A stretch of DNA of 5,702 nucleotides, from positions 1 to 5,702 of the forward strand of contig JAMOPO010000054.1 of the NCBI GenBank assembly GCA_027064425.1. Reading direction: 5' to 3'. The position numbers and the translations under genes are program-made. The stretch's first letter is position 1. Each line of letters begins with the position of its first letter. Under the pieces are notes generated by a model. It worked only from the letters and a program-made list of their open reading frames with translations. It was not told the DNA's origin and ran no database searches. Shown here one piece after another: positions 1-4,592 of this stretch. Origin of the DNA: Methanobacteriota archaeon (GTDB lineage: Archaea; JAADCQ01; Methanopyri; Methanopyrales; Methanopyraceae).

Positions 1-1
1 C

Positions 2-547
2 GGGTGGCTCGTGGGTCGGCTGCGGCGGGAGGGCGGTAGGACCAGGGTGACCTTCGAGGGCGTGCGCCGGTTCCGCTTCCCCTGCTCGGACGCGCGGGAC
101 GTCCGGGTGCGCGGTCGGGTGGGGGTGACCTCCGGGACGGTGGACGTGTCGGAGGTCGTGCTGGACGACGGTGACCGGGAGGTCGTGCTGTCTCTGGGCC
201 GGCGGCTGCGGGAGTCGGTGGAGGATGTGGAGGAGGTGGTCACCGAGGTGATCACGGAGGAGTTTCGGCGGGCGCTCAGCGGTGAGGACCTGAGCCTGGA
301 CAGCGACGTGGTCCGGTACGGGATCGCCCGGGTGGTGCGCGACGTGGTCGAGGAGCTCGCGGAGCGGGGCACCGTGGAGTACGAGGTCACCGTCATGGCG
401 AAGGAGGCGGTGAGCGGGGACGAGGCGGGCGTGCTGGCCGACGAGCGGAGGTTCCCGAGCGCGAGGGCGGCGCTCGCCTCCGTGGTCCGGCGGGTAGTGC
501 GGGACAAGCTCGAAGAAGAGCTGAAGGAGATCCTCACTGAGGCTTGA
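2..547 (+). CDS. Hypothetical acidic protein, 5' end possibly outside the window
   Basis: I do not recognise this protein. The frame is open from base 2 to the TGA at 545-547, so the gene may begin upstream. A GTG at 11 (178 codons) is a possible start, with a GGTGG at 3-7 that could serve as a closely spaced ribosome binding site. Numbering from that GTG, residues 1-65 are short Val/Arg-rich stretches that look like beta strands. Residues 66-120 look like charged amphipathic helices rich in Glu, Val and Arg, and the last 35 or so residues form another charged helical region ending in Lys/Glu repeats. There is no signal peptide, membrane segment or cysteine cluster. Codon use is strongly G/C-ending (18 of the first 20 codons), like the native-looking genes at the right of the window. 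It is either a small alpha/beta protein or the C-terminal part of a longer one. Confidence is for the reading frame being coding, not for any function. Confidence 0.65.
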   Translation, partial: GWLVGRLRREGGRTRVTFEGVRRFRFPCSDARDVRVRGRVGVTSGTVDVSEVVLDDGDREVVLSLGRRLRESVEDVEEVVTEVITEEFRRALSGEDLSLDSDVVRYGIARVVRDVVEELAERGTVEYEVTVMAKEAVSGDEAGVLADERRFPSARAALASVVRRVVRDKLEEELKEILTEA

Positions 548-590
548 CCAGGCCCCCTGACGGGCGTCCCAACCTCCCAACCCAGTGTAG

Positions 591-596
591 TTTTTT
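591..596 (+). terminator. T6 tract after the first gene (or weak promoter element)
   Basis: A run of six T lies 44 bases after the stop codon of the first gene, in a locally AT-richer patch. Oligo-T stretches without a required hairpin are the usual archaeal intrinsic terminators. The same patch (591-605) could instead be a poor TATA element for the gene starting at 684, which would give a leader of roughly 60 bases. The sequence alone does not decide between these. Confidence 0.3.
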
Positions 597-653
597 ACCT
601 AATTCTCGAGCCATCATCTCGGGATGCTACGTCCTTGGTGAGCCCACTTCCGA

Positions 654-676
654 CCCCCTGGCGCTCCCGCGGGGGG
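654..676 (+). promoter_or_regulatory. Hairpin that would mask the ribosome binding site of the 436-codon gene
   Basis: CCCCC at 654-658 can pair with GGGGG at 672-676. Inside, GCG at 661-663 can pair with CGC at 668-670 around a CTCC loop, leaving T659 and G660 (and G671) unpaired. The right arm is the only G-rich tract before the ATG at 684, at a spacing of seven bases, so it is the likely Shine-Dalgarno site. The structure could hide it in the mRNA. It could also be chance in GC-rich DNA. Confidence 0.35.
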
Positions 677-683
677 ACCAGTC

Positions 684-1994
684 ATGCCCAGCGAGCTTAG
701 GGTCCCAATTTCTCCTACATCGGAGTTTCGGGACACACTGAAAAATTACGCCTGCGAGCGCCTCACGGAAGCCGGGTTGGACCGCGAAGAGGCAGAGGAA
801 GCCGTAGAACACTGTATTGAATATCTTCCGGAGGTACTCATCGGTGAAGAAGAAACAACACCCCAAACGGCCCTCAGAGTCGGGTTAAGCCTTATTAAAG
901 ATGTCGTCGTGAGGGACTGGCTCGTTAATGGGAAAGAGCTGGAGAAGGAGATGAAACACGCAGGCAGGTGCGCTCCCGAAGGGTGGCTGGGATGGGCTAT
1001 CCGATGGCCGGTGACCGTGCGAAGGACCCTGGCTGAACTGTTAAGTGAGACACTGCTGGAGAGGCCCTCGCTGAACCGTGCGTTCAATGTCTGGCTAGCA
1101 GGCGTCGCTGCGATGTGGGGGCGGCCGGAGGCCGCCGTAGAGCTGCTCAGGGAGTCCACTGGGTGGAAACCCCCTGAGCCCCCAGAGCGGCCCAACGACG
1201 ACGACCTCGGTGATCTTCAAGACTATTTCAAGTGGTACTGGTCCGGTAGGGAAAATCTCCAAGCCGTCAGTTACCTCATTGAGCTGCCGCTAGCGGCCCA
1301 CGTGCTCTCTCACCGGGGCGCAGACCGAGACCCGGTGGCCGACTTAATCGAGCGAAAGTTTAATCTCAACAGTGACGAGGACACCCTGCGCAGCCTCGCA
1401 GACAGCGTCAAGCGTGGTGTGGTGGGCGCGCTGGACGAGGCCCTCGGACCATTTGGCGGCATCGACTCAGGGAGTCTGAGAAAGGAAGGCGCGGAATACC
1501 TGGAGGCGCTCGGGGTCTCAGACCCTGAGTCGCTCCTGTCGAGCCTAGCTGAAGACCTCAGGGCGACCATAAGCCGGGTGGTGGAGATTGCGGAAGCAAG
1601 CCCCGATGCGATTGCAGAGGCGCTGTTGCGAGCTAGTGAGACTATCGAGCTCGGCGGTGAGCGGCTCGGACCCGAAGCGTATGATCCGAAGTGGGAGGCC
1701 AGGGAACGAGCAGTGGAAGCGTTTGAGCAGAGCCTGAATCTTCTCGATGAAGCCGTTGAGGATGTTCTGAGTCGGACGCTGGAAGACATGGGTAAGAAAA
1801 TCCTCGGGGAGGAGGGCGAGGGTATCGCTCGGAAGGTGGCTGAGCTTACCACTGAGGCGGCTAAGCGCGCCCTCTTGGACGAATCCAAACAAGATCAGAA
1901 CGCTGACTCAAGCCCAAAGAAGGAGGATGATGGAATCGCAGAGCTCATCGAGTCCGTTGTCCGGGAGGCGTTCGGCAGGCGCCGGCGATCATGA
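684..1994 (+). CDS. Orphan helix-rich protein, 436 aa
   Basis: I do not recognise this protein. It starts at ATG 684 after a G-rich tract with seven-base spacing, and no usable start lies upstream in frame. It looks almost wholly alpha-helical and soluble. Residues 13-50 and 60-95 are charged helices, and 98-160 is a Trp-containing helical region. A proline-rich hinge (PEPPERP, 164-170) leads to an acidic, aromatic stretch (172-190). Residues 215-400 are a long series of amphipathic helices with many small residues, possibly coiled coil. The end is a polar acidic/basic linker (400-416) and a short helix finishing in four arginines (432-435), a possible nucleic-acid-binding tail. There are no obvious catalytic motifs. 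Codon use differs from the flanking genes: 9 of the first 20 codons end in A or T, and 8 of 20 in a sample near base 1700, against 2 of 20 in the first gene and the helicase. This suggests transfer or viral/plasmid origin. Confidence 0.8.
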   Translation: MPSELRVPISPTSEFRDTLKNYACERLTEAGLDREEAEEAVEHCIEYLPEVLIGEEETTPQTALRVGLSLIKDVVVRDWLVNGKELEKEMKHAGRCAPEGWLGWAIRWPVTVRRTLAELLSETLLERPSLNRAFNVWLAGVAAMWGRPEAAVELLRESTGWKPPEPPERPNDDDLGDLQDYFKWYWSGRENLQAVSYLIELPLAAHVLSHRGADRDPVADLIERKFNLNSDEDTLRSLADSVKRGVVGALDEALGPFGGIDSGSLRKEGAEYLEALGVSDPESLLSSLAEDLRATISRVVEIAEASPDAIAEALLRASETIELGGERLGPEAYDPKWEARERAVEAFEQSLNLLDEAVEDVLSRTLEDMGKKILGEEGEGIARKVAELTTEAAKRALLDESKQDQNADSSPKKEDDGIAELIESVVREAFGRRRRS

Positions 1995-2324
1995 ACCTCT
2001 ACGTGATGGCTCCTTATCTGAGGCTTACGGCCAACGACTCGAGGTGCCCGCGGTTCCGAAACAAATACGACTGCGTTAGCCCAACTTCTCCTAGCCATCG
2101 CTCCAACTACCTAAGCGCTTCAGGTGGGGGGTGCGTAGGAGCCGGTCGAGTTGTTACTACATTGGAACCACGGGTGCCGGCGCTAGCGTTGCGGGAGCAC
2201 CGAATGATCGCTGTAGCTGCAAGGTCTGGGAGCGAACTGGCGCTAGCCGAATTAGACACCGAATCACGGAGCCATCCAGGGAATTGAAGAGGTCAATATG
2301 AGGGAGGCGTCAAGGGGGAGTGGG
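1995..2324. other. 330-bp stretch between convergent genes, no convincing gene
   Basis: This lies between the end of the 436-codon gene and the end of the oppositely oriented nuclease gene. An open frame of 98 codons (1991-2287, +) overlaps the upstream stop as ATGA. However, its predicted protein is rich in Ser, Arg and Asn, shows no secondary-structure rhythm, and has codon use unlike any neighbour. I treat it as probably non-coding or decayed. A nine-base word GGCGCTAGC occurs twice (around 2178 and 2239). I saw no T-tract terminator, tRNA or strong hairpin. Confidence 0.5.
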
Positions 2325-2765
2325 TCACCGTGAGGCGAGGTCGATGAGGAGGTCAGCAAGCTCTTCCAGGTTCCGAACCTTCGCTTTCTCCCACTCGGAC
2401 GTTGGGAACGGTCGGGTCAGGGCACGGGTGAAGTCCGTGATCGCGACGGCCGGCTCGAGTCCGGGGTGTAGTTCGAGGAGCACGCGCACGTACTTCATGG
2501 CCTGCTCGCGGTGCTTCGGGAGGTCGCTTCCGGGGCGCTTGGCCTCGAGGATGACGGGACGCTCGTCGACCAGGAGCAGGTCGGGTCGGTACCGAGTGCC
2601 GGGCAGGGCGGCCTCGGCCACGGCCGTGTACCCTTTATTTCTAAGCAAATGGCAAAGCTCGGTGACCAAAGTGCGTTCCGTGGGGACGACAGCCACCGGA
2701 CCGACCTTCGCGGTGGGGGGCTTGCGTTGGAGTCCTCGGAGGAGCTCCGAACCCAGCTTCTTCAA
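2325..2765 (-). CDS. Small PD-(D/E)XK nuclease with RecB-type signature, 146 aa
   Basis: Predicted metal-dependent DNA nuclease of the restriction-endonuclease-like fold. A first helix carries Glu36 (LVTELCHLLRNKGY, residues 33-46). The core follows: Pro61-Asp62 (YRPDLLLV), then Glu74-Ala-Lys76 (PVILEAK), then Gln88-x-x-x-Tyr92 (REQAMKY). The order E, PD, ExK, QxxxY is the signature of RecB/Cas4-type nuclease domains, and the PD/EAK segment also resembles type I restriction HsdR N-termini. At 146 residues it is just one domain, with no helicase or DNA-recognition part and no cysteine cluster as in Cas4. The start is TTG 2765; a stop in frame at 2781-2783 limits extension, and a GAGAGGGGG tract lies upstream. 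GTG 2696 is an alternative that keeps all motifs. The gene is divergent from the 466-residue gene and may overlap it by 39 bp. Fold assignment is quite secure; the biological role is not known. Confidence 0.82.
   Translation of the reverse strand: MKKLGSELLRGLQRKPPTAKVGPVAVVPTERTLVTELCHLLRNKGYTAVAEAALPGTRYRPDLLLVDERPVILEAKRPGSDLPKHREQAMKYVRVLLELHPGLEPAVAITDFTRALTRPFPTSEWEKAKVRNLEELADLLIDLASR
2634..2641 (+). promoter_or_regulatory. TATA-like element inside the nuclease gene
   Basis: TTTATTTC sits in an AT-rich island (2631-2650) inside otherwise GC-rich coding DNA. There the antisense nuclease uses codons rare in this window (TTG CTT AGA AAT AAA). Transcription starting about 25 bases downstream would give a leader of roughly 65 bases to the TTG at 2727. 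No other AT-rich patch lies near the 5' end of the + strand gene. This is inference from composition. Confidence 0.28.
2712..2720 (+). promoter_or_regulatory. Ribosome binding site deciding the TTG 2727 start
   Basis: GGTGGGGGG is followed by six bases and then TTG at 2727. Upstream of this the same frame reads like non-coding DNA (Gly/Asp/Arg-rich, no helices), whereas from 2727 on it reads as regular helices. A competing site is GGAGG at 2816-2820, five bases before GTG 2826; that start would remove the overlap with the nuclease gene. Confidence 0.4.
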
Positions 2766-4127
2766 CGGGACGTCCCCCTCTCAGAGCTGGCCTCGAGCCT
2801 GGACGTGAGCCTGCAGGAGGCCTTGGTGGGCGCGTTCGCCTTGTACCTGGAGCCCGACCTCGATGCCCATCGGCGCGCGCTGGAGGCGTCCGGCCCGGCC
2901 CGGTTGGTGCCAGCGTACGCTCGGTACGTGTCGGCGCTCGCGCTCGCGGTGGCGGATCGGTTGGGGCTGTGCGACGGTCTGCCCAAGGAGGCGAGCGAGG
3001 CCCTGGAGCGGGACGCCTGGGTGGCGGAGGAGTCGTGGGTGTTCGGGTTCGGGGAGGAGGATGCGACCCTGGCCGACGTGGTGGGCACCGTCCGGACGAA
3101 CGTGCACCACTGGGATAAGGACTTCACGAAATCCAAGCGAGACTTGGCCTGGCCGGCGGTCTCCCTCGTCGTGCCGTTCGGCACCGTGATGTGCGTTCAC
3201 CTGAGGTACTGGCACGTTAAGATCCCTGAGGACGCGCTCGCGCACGTCCGATCGCCGGAGCGTCTGACGGTGGAGGATTTGAAGGAACACTCGTCCAAGG
3301 CGGACGTGGTTGTAACGCCGCCCGGCGAGGGCGGTGTGTGGACGGAGTCGGGCGTCGAGACGCTGCACTCGGTGGACGTCTCCGTCGGACCCAGGTCTCA
3401 GCAGCCCGCCCCCGTTTTATCCCGGGGAGATCTCCGCACCGAGCGGCTGTTGGCCAGGCTCGTGGAGCGGTACACCGGTGTGTACTCGGTGGTCAGAGTC
3501 TGCCCGGAGAGGACGCTCGGGACCACCCCCAGGGCAGCCGCGGTGCTCCCAGGTTTACTGCTGCTGGCGGGCTCGATGGTGGGGGAGGAGCGCGCCTCGC
3601 ACGAGTGGTGCGTTCGCCTGCCTTGGAACCGAAACCACGTCGCCGTGCGCGTCAACCCGCAGTACTTCCGCACCCGCGGCCCGTTCGTCGTGGCGTTCCC
3701 CGTGGACCGGGGGATCAACGCTCAGGGTGGGTTCGCCGCGCACTGGCACTGGCTTTACTGCTTCTCCATCTTCCTCGGGTACCAGGAGAAGAAGGCTCCC
3801 CCCAAGGCGCCCTTCCACGGCTTCCCGCACCGGGTGCTCGAGCGGTACGAGGAGGTCACGGGAGTCGACGTGTGGTACACCGAGCAGTGGGAAGGCTCGA
3901 GCGATCATCGGCACGGGCCGGCGGCCTCGCTCGCCACGGTGCCGGACCTGGAGCTCAAGCGTGAGGATGAGGAGTCCCTGCGCGAGGGGCTTGAGCGGCT
4001 CAGAGAGGCGCTGACGTCCCTCGCGGGGCTCGCCGAGGAGGCCAGGGAGGACGACGCTTGGGGCACCTCTCCGGAGCCACCCGACGCGGACGAACTCGTC
4101 GACGCGGCCCTGGATCTGCTGGGTTGA
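2727..4127 (+). CDS. Orphan His/Trp/Cys-rich protein, about 466 aa
   Basis: I do not recognise this protein. Numbering from TTG 2727, residues 3-90 are regular helices. Residues 120-170 hold NVHHWDKDF (126-134), a hydrophobic strand region and CVHLRYWH (156-163). A charged, Gly-rich central part follows (165-235). Residues 235-285 contain a helix and a short hydrophobic stretch, too short and isolated to be a clear membrane anchor. Then come HEWC (292-295), RNHVAVRVN (302-310), HWHWLYC (339-345), FHGFPH (363-368) and DHRH (393-396). The C-terminal part (410-440) is a Glu/Arg/Leu coiled-coil-like helix followed by an acidic Pro-rich tail. Clustered His/Trp/Cys could mean metal binding, nucleic-acid binding or a catalytic centre, but no known motif fits. 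It overlaps the divergent nuclease start and precedes the helicase by 465 bp. A longer open frame back to 2511 exists, but its first part is antisense to the nuclease and looks non-coding. A CRISPR effector subunit was considered but is not supported. Confidence 0.78.
   Translation: MESSEELRTQLLQRDVPLSELASSLDVSLQEALVGAFALYLEPDLDAHRRALEASGPARLVPAYARYVSALALAVADRLGLCDGLPKEASEALERDAWVAEESWVFGFGEEDATLADVVGTVRTNVHHWDKDFTKSKRDLAWPAVSLVVPFGTVMCVHLRYWHVKIPEDALAHVRSPERLTVEDLKEHSSKADVVVTPPGEGGVWTESGVETLHSVDVSVGPRSQQPAPVLSRGDLRTERLLARLVERYTGVYSVVRVCPERTLGTTPRAAAVLPGLLLLAGSMVGEERASHEWCVRLPWNRNHVAVRVNPQYFRTRGPFVVAFPVDRGINAQGGFAAHWHWLYCFSIFLGYQEKKAPPKAPFHGFPHRVLERYEEVTGVDVWYTEQWEGSSDHRHGPAASLATVPDLELKREDEESLREGLERLREALTSLAGLAEEAREDDAWGTSPEPPDADELVDAALDLLG
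2767..2776. repeat. Perfect 10-bp palindrome just upstream of the nuclease start
   Basis: GGGACGTCCC is perfectly self-complementary and ends one base before the nuclease TTG start codon (- strand). It lies within the first codons of the divergent gene if that starts at 2727. It could be an operator controlling the nuclease or a small mRNA structure next to its ribosome binding site. A 10-bp palindrome can arise by chance, so this is only a candidate. Confidence 0.25.
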
Positions 4128-4128
4128 T

Positions 4129-4150
4129 GGCGCCGGGTCGCCCGGGCGCC
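4129..4150 (+). terminator. GC-rich hairpin immediately after the 466-aa gene
   Basis: GGCGCC (4129-4134) pairs with GGCGCC (4145-4150), and GGG (4135-4137) pairs with CCC (4141-4143), leaving loop TCG and a bulged G at 4144. It begins one base after the stop codon. It is not followed by a proper T-tract (only CATTTGT about 20 bases later), so a role in transcript end formation or mRNA stability is a guess. Confidence 0.3.
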
Positions 4151-4218
4151 CTGCGGTTCCCTCCCCCCATTTGTCTGATGACCTCGTCCGGCCTTCGGGA
4201 CCTCTCAACGGTCAAACT

Positions 4219-4246
4219 GCGGGCGCGGTCGGCTGGTCGCGCCCGT
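4219..4246 (+). other. Strong 12-pair hairpin with GGCT loop
   Basis: Bases 4219-4230 pair with 4235-4246: eight consecutive G-C/C-G pairs (4220-4227 with 4238-4245), an outer G-T, then inner G-T, T-G and C-G pairs, closing on the tetraloop GGCT. The wobble pairs work on the + strand RNA only. It lies 91 bases after the preceding stop. It could be a transcript-end structure or part of an untranslated RNA. Confidence 0.4.
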
Positions 4247-4276
4247 CACCCGAGTGGGGAGCCCTGACCTTACCCT

Positions 4277-4347
4277 GACCGGCCTCCTCGCCTCACTCGG
4301 TTCGCAGGCTCGCTATCCTCGCTGGCAGTGACTGGAAACGGCCGGTC
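4277..4347. repeat. 8-bp inverted repeat spanning 71 bases
   Basis: GACCGGCC (4277-4284) is the exact reverse complement of GGCCGGTC (4340-4347). The 71-base span is tRNA-like in size, but the interior has no T-arm (no GGTTCGAATCC-like loop) and no clover-leaf pairing on either strand. It might close a structured RNA or be a chance GC-rich repeat. Confidence 0.25.
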
Positions 4348-4380
4348 GAGCAGCGCTTGATTGGCGGGATTAGGTCGGGG

Positions 4381-4393
4381 AAAATTATTTATA
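4381..4393 (+). promoter_or_regulatory. Archaeal-type promoter (BRE plus TATA)
   Basis: AAAATTATTTATA is the most AT-rich stretch of the window, set in GC-rich DNA. The A-run fits a purine/A-rich BRE directly before a TATTTATA box, in + orientation. Expected initiation is about 25 bases on, near 4412-4418. What it transcribes is unclear: either the helicase with a leader of about 175 bases, or a short untranslated RNA in 4415-4590. Confidence 0.5.
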
Positions 4394-4478
4394 CGAGCTG
4401 ATAATGGACCACCACCCTAAGCCGATCAGGCGGACCGAGGGGGCGGGTGCTGCCGGGCTGGGCGCGCGGCCCGGGCCC

Positions 4479-4486
4479 TTATAAAG
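4479..4486 (+). promoter_or_regulatory. TATA box likely serving the helicase gene
   Basis: TTATAAAG is embedded in GC-only flanks (GGGCCC before, GTGCCGG after). Initiation about 25 bases downstream, near 4505-4512, would give a leader of about 80 bases before GTG 4593. There is no A-rich BRE in front, so it is weaker by that criterion than the element at 4381. Confidence 0.42.
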
Positions 4487-4497
4487 GTGCCGGCACG

Positions 4498-4539
4498 TCG
4501 GAAACGGAAGCTCACATTCTGAAACTTGTACGTTTCCGA
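4498..4539. promoter_or_regulatory. 9-bp inverted repeat at the predicted helicase transcription start
   Basis: TCGGAAACG (4498-4506) is the exact reverse complement of CGTTTCCGA (4531-4539), separated by 24 bases. It lies 12 to 53 bases after the TATA-like box at 4479-4486, so it straddles the expected start of transcription. That is a normal place for an archaeal repressor operator. A leader hairpin is also possible if transcription starts at the upstream promoter. Confidence 0.35.
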
Positions 4540-4592
4540 TCTGGTCCGCTCACCGGACGCGCCCAGCTGGAGGTCTCTTCGGGGGGCGGGCG

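Larger units (their letters stand above)
4128..4592. other. 465-bp non-coding region before the helicase gene
   Basis: No convincing protein gene is present on either strand. In order it holds a GC-rich hairpin straight after the preceding stop (4129-4150), a small hairpin (4186-4201), a 12-pair hairpin (4219-4246), a repeated CCCTGACC (4262-4269 and 4273-4280), a distant 8-bp inverted repeat (4277-4284 with 4340-4347), a good TATA-like element (4381-4393), a second TATA-like element (4479-4486) and a 9-bp inverted repeat near the predicted start site (4498-4539). It probably holds the promoter and leader of the helicase, and may hold an untranslated RNA between about 4130 and 4480. Confidence 0.6.

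Noticed and set aside
1991-2287. 98-codon + strand frame overlapping the stop of the 436-aa gene as ATGA
   Set aside because: The overlap looks like translational coupling, but the protein is Ser/Arg/Asn-rich without helix or strand pattern, codon choice matches no neighbour, and there is no motif. It could be a decayed gene; not enough support to call it.
2511-2726. Upstream extension of the 466-aa gene to the first in-frame start
   Set aside because: These codons are antisense to the nuclease core, and the translation (Gly/Asp/Ser/Arg-rich) reads as a shadow frame.
3334-4014. Long + and - strand frames inside 2760-4210
   Set aside because: Arg/Ser/Pro/Gly-rich shadows of the 466-aa gene caused by high GC; no motifs.
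4176-4267. Box C/D guide RNA suggested by TGATGA (4176-4181) and CTGA (4264-4267)
   Set aside because: The spacing is too long for an archaeal C/D RNA, no D' or C' boxes lie between, and terminal pairing is absent.
4277-4347. tRNA-sized unit closed by an 8-bp stem
   Set aside because: No T-loop, D-arm or anticodon arm can be drawn on either strand.
4404-4484. 26-codon frame just after the promoter at 4381
   Set aside because: The ATG lies only about 15 bases from the TATA centre, upstream of the expected transcript start, has no ribosome binding site, and ends inside the second TATA box.
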